Notes under the pieces: generated by a model | The model's database searches: none | What the model was told of the DNA's origin: nothing | What the model saw: the letters and a program-made list of their open reading frames with translations, nothing else | Translations under genes and position numbers: made by a program | From: Limnomonas spitsbergensis | Taxonomy: Eukaryota > Chlorophyta > Chlorophyceae > Chlamydomonadales | DNA length: 64,000 nt | NCBI GenBank assembly: GCA_037349105.1 | Contig: JAYJMM010000028.1 | Location: 2,294,001-2,358,000, forward strand | Direction: 5' to 3' | Shown here: in pieces, positions 24,052-36,500 of the stretch | How positions within the stretch are numbered: the first letter of the stretch is position 1 | How the letters are laid out: each line of letters starts with the position of its first letter

Positions 24052-24069
24052 CGGTTGGCCATGAGTGTC

Positions 24070-25780
24070 ACAACACGTGTCATTAACACAGAGAAGCCAT
24101 GTATTTGGCTCACTTCTTAGATTTTCACCACTCTCATTATTCGCGATTTTCGATGTCCACCTAGTGGCTCCATGTGCCCTCCCAAAATTTCGCATACCGG
24201 TATTTGGGGTTGACATGTATCATACGCTTCCTGAAATTTCATGCAATTCTCTCTCAGACCTCGCGATATGGGCCCCCCTCAAGACATATTCCTGCCAAGA
24301 CTAAACGTTGGTTGGCTTGCCAACTCTTGTTTGGAAAGTCTCTAAAGTATGGTATAACTGGTTTCAGTCCGCGTTTAATTTCTTTTCTCGGGGTTCACGA
24401 ACTGCTTGCGAGATAAAAATAATTGAAAAATGGTAGTGGCAAGCGAGGGGGGGGCAAACAAAAATCGCCCCCCCCTTTTTGTAATGCTTGACGAGAGCGT
24501 TCCATAGCTGTTTTAAAAATGTTTTTAGCCCAGGGGGCGTGGGGGAAATGGGGGGGCAAAGTTGGGGTGGGGGGGTGGGGGGTCTTCAAAACATCCAATT
24601 TACCCGAATGACTAAAAGGAGCGAAAAGGGATAGGGTTTGGGTTTTCAGCTGGTTTCACTGGGACATCGGTTCCCAACCGCCAAAGTGTCCTACAATTTG
24701 AAAGGCTCGTTCTTCGCGCACGCTCCAGTGTTTCGAGTCATTTCTTGTTTCCCTACCTTATGACAGTGCACTGCAACGGAGATGCGCGGAGTGGATCGAA
24801 CGAGCCGTACTTTCGTGGGCATGCCATTTGTAGGGCTACCAGCTTGCACATACAGCAAATGAAGTTGATGCGATGATATTTTTTGACAAAGTGACAGGTG
24901 CCATGCACAGCTGGTGGACAAACCAGGAATCCTAGCTGAGGGACTCAGGCAAGCACAGTGCCGCAGCAGGCAATGCAACTTACAGAAAACATGCAGCAAG
25001 CGCACGCAAGTCCCGTATATGAAAGCATCCCACTTTGTTTTGTGCTCATACCGGTTCACATGCACACGCCATACATGCAATAAATGTGTAAAGCTGTGCC
25101 TTTGGCGCAGCCCCCGAGTGCGTGACGTGTGTGCCCTGCAAACTGTTGAGGTGTCCTAGGCTGTGTGCCCTGGCAGCAGTTTCCAAGTCTTTTACTAAAT
25201 CTTTCCTTTTGCTAGGACTTAACAAGGTGTGAGACCGGCCGCCCAACCCTAAAACCTGACATCTAAGACTTCCAAACAGTGTGCTCTGCAATCCAACAGT
25301 CCAAACTTGCTGCCCAGCTACTTTGCCTTGCTGTGATTTCCAGCTCATGTCCCACAAAAGGCACCGTGCTTTCACTCTCCGCATCAAACCACACAGAGAG
25401 CAGCCATAGCCACTACCCATGCCCTTCATCAGGTAGCCACCCAACTTAAACCAGATCGCATCCCTATGTGCCAGCACTCAAAATCACATCTCGTACCTCA
25501 ACCTCAGGGCTCCTACGATACAGCCACGGTTCACAAAGCACAAGCCCAACCACGCCACTCGGGGGCTGCGCCAAAGGCACAGCGTTTACATATTTGGAAA
25601 ACTCCGTATCTTTTTTTCTGTAGGTCTGTTGAGGCAGCAGCACCTCTATGTTCTTCTTGCCAACATGAGTCCATGTACATCCTAAAATGTTGCTTGAATT
25701 ACCACGTGAACCCCTAGCCCCCCATACTAAGGGCTTGGCTCCTTTGGAGACACCCCGAAACCAGCTTAGTCAGGGGGGGT
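24070..25780. other. Intergenic with G- and C-rich homopolymer stretches
   Basis: A region at 24,420-24,600 holds several runs of 6-10 G or C, and a phrase with GTTCCATAGCTGTTTTAAAA. A similar TTTCCATA-CTGG-TTAAAAT phrase recurs near 27,345 and, inverted, near 46,965. No gene was recognised; the rest is unremarkable. Confidence 0.4.
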
Positions 25781-25784
25781 ATGT

Positions 25785-26770
25785 ATGTATAGTGTGGGTG
25801 AGATGACACCGGAGCAGCTGATGATGGAGGCTGCTCAGGTTACTGGGGTGCTTATGCACCTTCGGTACTCTGGAGGTGACGAGGAGGATGGGTCAGATGC
25901 TGCACTTGAGTGGATGGGCAAGACTGGCGGGCAGCTCAAGGTGTTTGCTCACAGAGCCTTCCCCTTTGCCATGCCAGCCTCTCTGTCTCCAGATACACCA
26001 TATGTCGTGGCGAGGTGCTAGGCATCTACTCTGGACAGCATTTTGGCAGCTCTGCTCACCCAAGCAGGGAGGGCGCCAGGCCAGCTTCCGCCAGCTTCCC
26101 CTCACAGCGTGAATGTGTCCGCTGAGTTCCCTGACAGAGGCAGTGAGGCCAAGTTCTGGCCTCTTTGCAACAGCGCGCCGCAGCAGCTAGAGCAACGCCA
26201 GGACCAGCCTGGGCCATCAGCAGCCAAGGATGTGCTTGTAGACTGCAGGGTGGCTGAGTGTGGGAAGAAGTTTAAGTTACCCGCTATGCGCTTGCACGTC
26301 GCACGCCATATCTTGTTGGGCCAATGTGGCGCAGCCTGCAGCTTGGAGCCTCATGCTGATGAAGCATGCGGCTTCTGTGGTGCCGTGTGTGGAGACCGGG
26401 ACTCTGGGATGTGCAGGTCAGAGCTAGAAGTAGTCGGTAGTCAATAGCCTGGCTGAGCTCAGTACCCAAATTGACTGTTGGTATAAATTGTGATCGCTAG
26501 CGAGCATTAGTCGGTACTCAATAGCCTGGCTGAGCCCAGTACAAAAATTGACAGTTGGCATGAATTTATTGTATTGTCACCACCTAACGAATTGAATATA
26601 CCAGTAGAAGCGCCTTGACGAGCTGATGAAAAACACCCCTTACATGCCCTGTATTTTTTAATTTTGACTGACATATCTGAATTTCATTGGGTTCCGGAGG
26701 CGGTAGGTGTGTGGGTGGTAGGCTTGGGTGCTCGTTCTTTTTGGGGAGGGGGGTTTACCCCCCCCCTCGG
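25785..26770 (+). mobile_element. Zinc-finger-coding dispersed repeat, copy 1
   Basis: An open frame ending at 26,447 encodes a Cys/His-rich domain: CRVAECGKKFKLPAMRLHV, then HILLGQC, then CGFCGAVCGDRDSG and C-x2-SEL. The downstream part (26,430-26,560) is a tandem pair of units with CAATAGCCTGGCTGAG-CAGTA, followed by GGGTTCCGGAGGCGG and a G-rich tract. Copies 2 (27,393-28,200) and 3 (43,965-45,545, inverted) keep the same protein words. A short open frame at 25,785-26,021 (acidic, TPEQLMMEAAQVTG) may be an upstream exon. The element class is unknown. Confidence 0.55.
26119..26447 (+). CDS. Unknown Cys/His-rich protein fragment (repeat copy 1)
   Basis: I do not recognise the family. The frame has a C-x4-C pair followed by MRLHVARH, which has the spacing of a C2H2-like finger, then a second cluster with CSLEP, CGFCG and C-RSEL. 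The block RQDQPGPSAAKDV upstream is also conserved in copy 3. The frame closes with EVVGSQ, whereas copy 2 continues with GKGSTSS and further residues, so copy 1 is truncated by the tandem repeat that follows. Confidence 0.4.
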
Positions 26771-26845
26771 TCATAGGTCGACAAAATATTTGGTGGGGGT
26801 GCCCGGAACAATTACCAGTACAAAATATTATAATTATGTTGAATA

Positions 26846-27035
26846 CAGTAGATTCGAATAGCCTTCCCCCACAATGGACTGTGTGTAGGGGTGAGGGATT
26901 CATTAAAATACGAATTAATGATTTTTGACACCAGTTTCAGTCAGAAATGAAGGGGTTTTGTCTATTCATATGGCTTGAAGGAAGCATAAATAAACAAATA
27001 ATTCATATACGAGGGAAGGCAATTCAAATCTACGG
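26846..27035. mobile_element. TA-flanked MITE, copy B
   Basis: Inverted ends CAGTAGATTCGAATAGCCTTCCC and CCGTAGATTTGAATTGCCTTCCC (read inward, each shown joined to its neighbour bases) are flanked by TA at 26844-26845 and 27036-27037. Length and internal words match copy A at 10,455-10,647. It lies between zinc-finger repeat copies 1 and 2. Confidence 0.55.
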
Positions 27036-27036
27036 T

Positions 27037-27327
27037 AATCGGCAGAAATCTAGTACGCTTAGCCCAGAGGTACAAGCCAAACGTGCGGAATATGACAAGG
27101 CTAGGGCGGCTGCCCTGCGTGCGAGGGTAGTAGCGAAAGAAGCAGCAAAGGAAGCAGCGAAGAGGCCGGTTGGACGCCCCAGAGGCTTTCTGAGCATCGC
27201 GCAAAAAGCCCCCCAGCCTGTAATCCCCAAGCCACTGAACTCCATAGGGTCTAAGCGGAGGAGATGGCTGAACACCCATAGGCGTCTCCGAGGGAGGGGG
27301 GGGGGGGAAATACACCCCATCATCTAA
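27037..27327 (+). CDS. Possible AT-hook-containing peptide
   Basis: An open frame running from the MITE B edge to 27,327 encodes a very basic, Ala/Arg/Lys-rich segment with a core AT-hook (RPVGRPRGF, near 27,165-27,191) that could bind AT-rich minor grooves. It has an upstream Lys/Ala-rich stretch that may be helical. It lies just before zinc-finger repeat copy 2, so it may be an N-terminal exon of the same element. There is no independent support that it is expressed. Confidence 0.3.
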   Translation, partial: NRQKSSTLSPEVQAKRAEYDKARAAALRARVVAKEAAKEAAKRPVGRPRGFLSIAQKAPQPVIPKPLNSIGSKRRRWLNTHRRLRGRGGGEIHPII

Positions 27328-27392
27328 AGTTGTAGAGCTTTACTAGAGCTTTCCATATCTGGTCTTAAAATTTAGCTGGGGCTGCGCCGACT

Positions 27393-28200
27393 GTGTTCAA
27401 GGTGCATGGCTGTGGGAAGATAATCAAGCTATCAGCTATGCGACTGCACGTCGGAGCACACATATTGCTGCGCCAATGTGGATCAGCGTGTAGCTTGGAG
27501 CCAAGTGGTGCTGAGGCATGCGGCTTCTGTGGCATTGTGTGTGACGACAGGACATCAGGCCTGTGCAAAACGGAGTTGGGCAAAGGCTCTACCAGCAGCA
27601 CGCTAGCAGTCGAGTCCCGCTGCCCCCTGAAGTGCAAGATGTCATATGCAGCTGCTGAGATTCTGCCACCAATCCTTGCACCAACAGACCAGTGGCTTGC
27701 ACCATCTGCAGGAGCATCGCGGGCACCGTCCGCCCTTATGTGTGGAGCTATCAATTCCTAGATCACATGGAGTCAGCCCACCCTGGTCAGGAGCTGACGG
27801 AGGCAGATGTGACGAGATATGCCATCAGCGCTGAGGAGTTTGAGGGGTGGTGGGCAAGGAGCTCCCCAAGAAGCAAAAGACCAAGCTTCTGAAGCAGCAC
27901 GTCAGCACGCTCAAGTAAGATGCTAGTTTGCTGCCACTCGTGCGAGAGTCCTCTCGTTTCTGGAGCCTCATGGTCTCTAGCGTGGATAGGTAGCTGGCAG
28001 GTGGTAGCAAGAGCAATGGTATATTCTTTTGTTTCACCACTTGACATTTGTGAACCATGTACATTTATCGACACCATTATAAGCGCACTTTTGAGCTGAT
28101 AGAAGTTGACCCCGCTCCCTCCCTGAAATTCTGATTTTGACTGAGAAATTAAGGTTTTACTAGGTTCCGGAGGCGTGGGGGGTGGGGGGGTAGCCAGGGG
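27393..28200 (+). mobile_element. Zinc-finger-coding dispersed repeat, copy 2
   Basis: The frame 27,393-27,761 repeats the copy 1 domain (KLSAMRLHV, CGSACSLEP, CGFCGIVCDDRTSGLC) and continues with ELGKGSTSS. A second frame, 27,692-27,892, supplies another Cys/His segment (CTICRS, then YQFLDHMESAHPG), so one frameshift or a short intron separates them. The 3' part again has a GGTTCCGGAGGCG motif near 28,165 and a G-rich tract. In copy 3 both segments are present in the same order on the minus strand. Confidence 0.5.
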
Positions 28201-28239
28201 TCGTTTCACATTTTTTTATGATGGGGTGTTTGATTTTTT

Positions 28240-28443
28240 TTGCCCCCACTTCGGGTGGCTCTCCAAATTTTCGAAGCGGTGATGCACTACCAGAGCTATC
28301 GCAATGCTGTCACAGCGGTGCAGCATCGCCTTCTGGCCCTGTATGCTGGCCTGTCTGAGTCAACGGTTCGGGGCTGGTTCGCGTTTTATCCCAACACTGG
28401 CCACTACACACAGCTCACGCCTGCAGCCCTTGCGTCCCTATAA
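28240..28443 (+). CDS. Short open frame with helix-turn-helix-like segment
   Basis: The frame encodes about 67 residues including ALYAGLSESTVRGWF, which resembles the recognition part of a helix-turn-helix. No full domain is present and no family was recognised. It follows zinc-finger repeat copy 2 directly and may be a transposase-like remnant or a chance frame. Confidence 0.25.
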   Translation: MPPLRVALQIFEAVMHYQSYRNAVTAVQHRLLALYAGLSESTVRGWFAFYPNTGHYTQLTPAALASL

Positions 28444-29649
28444 CGGGGCAGGGCGTATATGGTAGCTGCGCGGACCTGTATTATAACGGGTTCAGCCGGT
28501 CGCGGATCTGCTTGTGAGAAGGGTTGTGCTGGGAGACTCGTCGACTGTTCATTGCTGTGTAAACCCAAGTATAAGTAATTATAGTAAGTATATATGACTG
28601 CCTGCCATTATTCTAGGCTAAAAGGAGGCCCCCTGAGAATGCGTTGTTTTCAACTGATTTTTCATGGTCAAGGTTCAAAAGTGTCAAAGTAAGCCGAACC
28701 CGTTATAGTACGATCGTATTGGCTGCGCACTCAGAAAAAAAATACATGCTCATATTGGCGACTGCGCGGTAAATGCGCGGTGCGGAGTCATGGCTTATTT
28801 GCCAGCGCGGACGAGTTGATAAAAGATTAAAATCCGGGGTGCGCGAACTTTTTGTAAATGGGCTGAATCCTGACGGGCTGTCAGGCACTAGGCATTCCTC
28901 CTCACACCGCCATTTAAGTCATCCAGTCCTGCAGCAGGTCCCGGGGCACGTGGCGTTGCTACCCCCCGGATCACGGCCAGCTTAACGGAGTGGAATACCG
29001 ATGAAACGGCGATTCAACAAGCGAGCAGCAATGACAGCTGTGGTTCAAAATATCCACACTCGTCACTTGCAGTCGCTGCTTCTAGAAAAGTGCCCAGGCT
29101 CCAGACAGACGTCGCTTCCTGGCTGATAGCTCAAGCAGAATGCTGCCATGAATCGTGACTACCGGTAGTTCAAGGTTCACTCTGTTCGTTGGTGCCGAAG
29201 TGTCTTGCATGCATGCAAGCGTCAGTGTCTGACATGCGGAATTGCGAGTGTTGGCCCCCCAATTGCTCATTGGTGCGCCTCCCCATCCCCACGTAGTCCC
29301 TCGTGGAGTGATGGGTAGCATTATCAAGTTTCATACATACCTGAAGTGCATGTTGGTGCATGGTCGTATCCGATGACCTTTGACAGTGGCCTCCGACACT
29401 CCGTGGTTGGTTTCTTTGTAATCTGAATTGAGGTATGAAGCCTCTGAGCCAGATCTACACCATGCAAAAAAACTCCTGTTCATACCAGGTCAGACTCAGC
29501 AGTACAAAGTGCCCCTCCCCATACCGGAAGTCGTAAATATAACCAGGGCATATAATCACCAGTACACGTGGGCGTGGTGATTCTGTATACCAATGTGCTG
29601 TACTCGCGTGTACCGTGTTCAGCCCTAGCCTTTACATGAGGCTGATCAA
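28444..29649. other. Intergenic, nothing recognised
   Basis: No coding exon, RNA gene or repeat terminus was recognised. Confidence 0.35.
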
Positions 29650-29652
29650 TCA

Positions 29653-30189
29653 CAGCCCGTTTCTGATTGACTGCGGAGAAAACAAATGTACGATGGGCTT
29701 ATGGCCTGCGGAGGAGTTCCGCAGAGGTCGCTTATGATTGGACCCTGCGGAGCGTGGTCGTCCAGGGCATAGGACGTACACATGGCTGCCGATTTCGAAT
29801 CGCTTTGGTGTATATCTCCTACTCTTTCTAGCCGACTAAGTCCTGTTCGACACCATGCCGCATTTCTACCTGCTCTGATGCATCTGCTGATTCGTTCGCT
29901 GTGCTTCATGAAAGGCGCGGCCTGACGCGGCCCATGTCCAGGGGCGCTCACACGACCACCCCCCAATACGGCCATGAGGAGAAAAATATGGCGATTGTGA
30001 TGGATAATTAATATCAGTTCGAAGGCCTAACATATTTCCGCAGACTGTGGAAGTTCCGAGGTGGGGGGGGGGGTCCTCGGAGAAAGGCCGCATGTGGGTC
30101 TTTTAAAGGCCTGCGGAAGAGTTCCACAGACCCCGTTTCTGTACGACAGGGCCTGCGGAGGAGTTCCGCAGTCAATCAGAAACGGGCTG
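29653..30189. mobile_element. MITE, copy 2 (537 bp), TCA target duplication
   Basis: The left end CAGCCCGTTTCTGATTGACT and the right end TCAATCAGAAACGGGCTG are inverted repeats, with TCA at 29650-29652 and 30190-30192. It matches copy 1 at 22,044-22,713 along its length, apart from a block of about 130 bp that copy 1 has and this copy lacks. It lies immediately upstream of the SAC9-like gene, where promoter or first exons would be expected. Confidence 0.8.
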
Positions 30190-30502
30190 TCAGAAACGTG
30201 CTGTCAATCAACTAGAGCCAACCGTCTTTCATTGATCCTTATGTCATACTTTCGCAAAGGGCCCTTAATGGAGGCCGTACCTCATGCTCTAATTTCGGCA
30301 TCAGCAGCTGAGCTGTAGCATTCTCGAGCGTTGAGCTAGGGAATGTCAGAATTGTCGCCAGACAGCAGCAGCTATGTTTTTCTTATGCTGTCTCCAGAGA
30401 CAGGACAGCATCATATTCTTATCAAAAGTTGCATCAGGTACCGATGACGGGATGGAATCAGGATTTGCTTGCCATCCAGGCCGGGGAATTCTGATGCGCT
30501 AG

Positions 30503-33500
30503 CACTTATCATTGGACAGTGAACAATGCGTGCTGATACACAAATTCAGGCGCAACCACGTGCTGGTCAAGATTGACAAGGCGTCTGGGGACCTCAAGTT
30601 CACATTCACGAAGGGCAAGGACACTTTCGCCACGGAGGTAGCTCGTACCTCCTCCTTCCAATGATAGAGCTGCTTGACTCATGCTGCTTCCATGTCTGAC
30701 TTTGAAATTTGCCTCCTTTCTTTGCAGAATGAGGCCCGCGAATGCCTGCGCGCGAACTATGGGCAAGTGGAGGTGCGTTTTCAACATCCAGCGGCCATAG
30801 TCTCTTAATAATTTGGAACCGCCTGGTTGGCTTTCACCCGGCTGAGTTCCCAAATTGTATGCATGGTCCTCTGAAGATACATGGGTGGCCGTTCTGCAGG
30901 TGGTGGCATCTGGGAAGCATGTGCTTGGGCACATAGTCATTGGCTCCGTAGCCCTGCTGCTCATTGTGGAGAAGGTCAGGGTGTCAGCAGTCCTGCCTGG
31001 CAACCACTTCGTCAAGGCTGTCACTGTTAGCAAATGGCACAAGATTGCCCTGCAGGTAAACATGCAGAGCAGACCAATGTCCTTGGACCTGTGTCCATGT
31101 ACTGATGGGAGGCTCTAATGTATTTGGACCGAAACCGCGGCCTGTCTTTGGCATGCAGCAAGATCTGGACGTTTCGTTGGGCAGCAGGGCCTTCCTAGCG
31201 AAGGAGGAGCAGGCGCGAGGAATTGACAAGCTCATCACGTTTCCAATTGACGGTGATTATGAAATCTGAAGATATTTTGGTCAGGCCATGCTTCTTCAAT
31301 GAGAGCTCTGCTATTTAGTGCTTGTACGATATTTCAAAAAATCCTGCTCACTTGCGCGTGCGCTGCTCCCAGCACAGCATGTCCCCTGCCTACCTACTGT
31401 CCATGGCACTTCAGGGGCACACTTCTTTTGCGAATCGTTCGATGTGTCGCGGCCCTTTCCCAGCAGCCGGGCTGTCTACCCACCCAGCTGGGAGTTTGTG
31501 TGGAACCGGTGGCTCAGCACATCATGGCGCTCCATCGGCATGGGCCATGTGTGCCCGCCACTGTTGCAGGCAAGGGGTTGCATGCAGGGGGATTGGCAGT
31601 GGGGGGCCCTCTCATGGCATGCGGCACTTTCCTGTTGCTGTTGAAGTGTCATGTGCACCATGTGATGATGTGCATGTGTAACTCGCTTTTATTACGAGCG
31701 GGGATTTCACACCCATGGCATGCATCCACAGCAACCGCTCACAGGACGGCATGCACTGTAAGTGCCATGCACTCCATGCGATCCCCGGGACCCCAGGTAC
31801 AGAGTAGCCCTTACATTGCGTGCTAGCATGGGAATCCGGATGTACGTACCTTGAGAGGCTTCTCCCTCAACCTTCCATCAAAGATACTCCTGGAGATGCT
31901 GCCCGAGATGTTTCTGCATCATGACCATGATTATGTCACTGGTGGATCAGAATAATTTCCTGAAGAACAACGAATGGATGCCTGTCTTCCGTTACCGTGT
32001 GCCCTGTAGGGCATGTATGAGTCCCGCTCCCTAATGGACTTTGACGGGGCGCCTTATCAGATGGTTCAGGTCTCGCGCCGCAGCCGACTGCATGCAGGCC
32101 CGAGGTACAAGGCTCGCGGGCTGAACGACTTGTCGGAGCCGGGGAATGAGATAGAGTGTGAGCAGGTGTGTGGCTGGACTGATCTTGGAGAAGGGGATGA
32201 AAGAAATACATTTTTGGGGGAGAATGTGTCAGTCTGTGTGTTACTGCTCGCTGATCTACATGAGGAGTAGGATCATAGCTGGTTGCTTGACCCCAGCACA
32301 GTATTGCTGCTTCTGACTTCAAGTTGGGCTGTTTTCCATCAGTGATGTTTGGAACCTACATTTCAATTTCTTGTAACCTGAACTTGAAATCTTTGTCCAT
32401 GCTGCCCAGGTGATCTGGCGCGAGGCACGGACTCAGGCAGGCACCACCGCAGCAGCTGCCCCCACCTTCCAATGGAGCCGATACGCCTGGCGCCGGGGCA
32501 GCGTGCCGCTGTGGTGGGGTGTTCAAATAAAGAACCAGGGCATGGGGGAGGCTGAGATCAAGATTCAGCGCAACAACACGTTCAGGGGCTCGCGAAGGTG
32601 TGTGTGAGGATGTTTCTCCTGGTTTCCTAGACCGCGCTAGGTAAGGTGTGTGAGCAGCATTGTAATGTCAAGTATGCCGAGTGGTCATCAATGGGCCCGC
32701 TGGGACAACACCATGACTGGCTGGTGGCCTAGGTGATCCCTCGGCTGCATGCCCGGATGATATGTGGCTTTGGTGCAAGACATTTTCTGTGTGCCTGCAT
32801 GGGTATGTGAATTGGGTGCTCAAGTCAGAAAGATGAGGCCTACCATTGATGATATAGGCTGAATGACTGTCATTGAAGACTTATTTCCTCGTGTGATCGG
32901 TACACACCACATTTTGAAGGTGCTCTCTGATAGCAGCCCTCCCCAGTACTGCAACCCTGTCTATATTCAACTGTGCCAGAAGTTATGGAACCTGAATTAG
33001 TGCATTGTGAGGTAGCAAGGTTTGTAGGTTCTGCATAATCTAAAGCACCATCACTGGTGCTGTAGGAAAATAACCGTTTCGTTTTTCTTTGATGCATTGG
33101 CAAGATTTGTAGATCTTAAGTATCATAGTTTTCTGTTTCTCAAAGGATTCAACGCTTTGCACTGCATTCGTCTGGCAAGCTTAGTAAGTCTGAAGGATTG
33201 CCCACATCCTTGGTGTACCACTAAGCCCACTGTCCTGCTGACCTGCAGGTATGTGAGACGTTTACAGAAGCGGTACACCACCGACCCACACCTGGACCCC
33301 GACGGCAATGCGCTGTCCACGGACAACCAGGATGAGTCACTGCGTGTCCCTCTGGTCTTTGTTAGCCTCTTGCGCAAGGGCACTCTGGAGAAGGACCGCT
33401 CTGAGACCAAGCTGGCCTCAGCTTTTGATGGGGTGGGTGCTGGAGCGGATGGAGTGGGCTAGTTAAAACCAAGGTGGCCTCTAATTTTGACGCGGTGGGT

Positions 33501-36500
33501 GATTGGGTGGGTGACATGGGAGACTTCAATCACAACTGACCTATGCTTTTGGCAGTTGTACTGGGTAAGTTTGGGTGTGCTCTTGGCGCCTGTGCTTCCT
33601 GGGTTGGTGGCGTGAGGCAATTTTAAGTGGTCACATTTTGGGGGGGAGTGTTAGCAAGGAGTCGAGACTCTGGGGTGTGAGCACATTAAAAACCAACAAA
33701 GCATGCTGTTGTCTGCTGATTTATGTGAAAATAACAAATGAACTTAACCTGTTGTTGTTGTGTTATGTCCCCAGCTGTCATTTAAACCCTGTTTGACCAC
33801 CCTTGTCTGGTGCTGCCGTTTGCGCCATGTTCCCAGATGGCAGGAGCACTGCGTAAGGAGCACCGGCTCCCCCTCACCTACATCGCCCTGGACTGGCATG
33901 AGATGGATAAGGCGCTTGGGCACGAGGGCATCGTGGAGGCCTTCTGGAGTCAGGTGGCGCAGGAATGGGGAGGTTGGAATGAGGAGCTCGGAAGGAGGGG
34001 GGGAGGGGCAGGTCACAGACCCACGATGACGCCACCTACTAGTTGTCTACCTGAACAGCTTTATCTGCCTGGTCCACCTGGATAGCTTTGCCCTATCCGC
34101 CCACCCCTCTGTTGTTTCTTCCCCTGGGCGTCCTGGGCAGTGGATCAGTCTGAAACCCTGCTGGTGCGGGACACCTCTTAAGCTCTCGCGCTGAGCCTTG
34201 TACCTCAATGCTGCAGATGCGTGACGTGCTGCCCAAGCATGGATTTGCGCTGGGGACGCTCACCAAGGTCGGCTCTGATCACAATGACGCTGCGGCACTG
34301 CCAGTGGGTGGGTGACGGGGGAGGGAGGGAGGGAGGGATACTCTGTTGGTCTAGGCAGTAGCTGCTCTGAAGCCTCTGATTGCTATGTCCCTCTCTTAGG
34401 CATGTGTGTTTATATATCTCAGTTGACATGTAGTGCTGGCTCCTCATGATAAATTGACACGGACTCCTGACATTGTTTGCTGTCTGGATCCTGCTTGACT
34501 CGAGCGGTCTCTGTCCTGACGGAATGTTTCTGACGGAAGACGGAATGATTTGTACGTAAGACGGTATGTTCTGCGTGGACAGATAATGAATCAACGTTTG
34601 TTACGTAGCTTATCCTGCTGCTGACCATCTGTGTGTATGTGTGTGCAGATGATGGAAATTCCCACAGCTTTCGAGCCAAGCCTCTGGATCGTTGTGTTAT
34701 GACTGCCGGCATGGGCTGGCAGGTGCGCTGGTTCCGACAGCAGCGCGGTATCGTGCGCTATAACTGCGCAGATTCGCTGGATCGGACCAACGTTGCCAGC
34801 TTCTTTGGAGCAGTGCAGGTGTGGTGCTCAATGCTTTCTACTGATGGCTAGTGGAGGGAATTGCTGTATGGCATCGGCAGGCGCAGGGCGATTCGACGAT
34901 TCACATGGAACCTGCTAGTCATATTTACGCTCATGTCTGCAATTTGTTGTGCCAACCATGCAGCCTTCAAAGCTTTTGCTTATTTACCACTCCTCAAACG
35001 ACTTGAACTCTCACCTGCTATTATCATGCCAGAAACGAGCGAAAAATGCGTAACGTGTATTTGTGCTTAAAATGGGTCATGGACTTCTGTTATGCACTTT
35101 GCCCCTGTGCCTAGCCTACAAGCTGCCCAACTGTGCTCTGCTCCTCTTGGAACCTCCTCCCAGGTGTTCGTGGAGCAATGCCGCGAGCTGGACATCGCCA
35201 TTGCGCTGTCTCCAAAGGGGGTGAACGGGATGGCTGCGGCCATGCGTAAGCCAAGCAATGGGATGCTCCAGAGTTCCGCAGCATACCCCAGCTTTAGGGC
35301 CCGACCGACCAATGGGGCTGGCCAAAGTGGGGCCAGCATCGGCACGTTTGAGAAGCTGAGTAAGGACCTCAACAAAGGGCTGTTGAGCCTGATGCAGGTG
35401 CGACGGGGTGGAGTCAACGGTCAGCTGAAACTGCGAGGATGTAGACAGGGCTGTTAACTTGCCTACTGGGATGTCACTATTACCGATATATTAGCGTATG
35501 TGTAAACACATCTTGTCGATGGAGGTGCTGTCAATAGTTGCACTGACAAGTTGCCTGCACACTCGTCTGATTGGCGGTTTCTTTGGGGAAGAATGGGAAA
35601 CTTAAACATAGCAAAGTCTGCCCGACCTACCCTTCGACACCCCCAAATACCTGCATACTGGTATATAGAGAGAAGCCTCACCTAAATGCCCATGTCCAGG
35701 CCTTCTGCAGCTTGCGAATAGTTTGCGTATCTACAACCTTGAACCCTGCTTCTCATGACTGTTCTCCAGGACCTCAAGTCACCACGGGGGCAGTCAGTGT
35801 CCATGAGGCCTGCATCAGCAACACAGCCTGCCCAGGTGGGTAGGAGCAGAGCCGTTTGGTCAAGAGGGCAAAATTTGCCTAGCGTATTTGTCAGGGTCTA
35901 GAGAAAGGGAGGCTGGGAGCTCTGAATGTGGTCACGGTTGGGTGAAAAGTGTAATCGTTGTGTCCAGGGGGAAATGATATGATTCCACAATATTGCGTAA
36001 GCCTAAGCCTCGTCCCGCTGAGCTTTGGATCTGACCTCTCCATGGTGGCCGCCCACTCAACTGTGTTTATACGCATGTCCCGTATATGTCAGGATACTGA
36101 AGCCTGGAAACGGAGCTTTGTCAGCCGCCCCCTACCCGCGCCCATTGGCAGCAGCCAGGTGGCCCCCTGCTCGGTTCCGTTCACGACAAATAAATTGGAG
36201 GCTGGTGAATTGCAGGGGCAGCTGGCCATGCTGGCAACAACCGGCCCCCTGCCGCCTGTGAGTGGCATCATGAGGTGGAGCTTAGTTGTTTGGAGCCTTG
36301 TGGGAAAGGGGCCGAATATTGTATAATTTGTTGACTTAAGTGCTTGGACCTCTCTGGTGTATCCCCCCTTGCTGGCCTCAAGATAAACATGCCCCTGCGA
36401 GGGCAGGCATAAGGGCAACCACGTAGGGCAGCTTGACCAGGAAGAGGGACACTGAAGGGGGGATCCTCAGCTGCACTTCAGCCATTCTCTGCCCTAGCCC

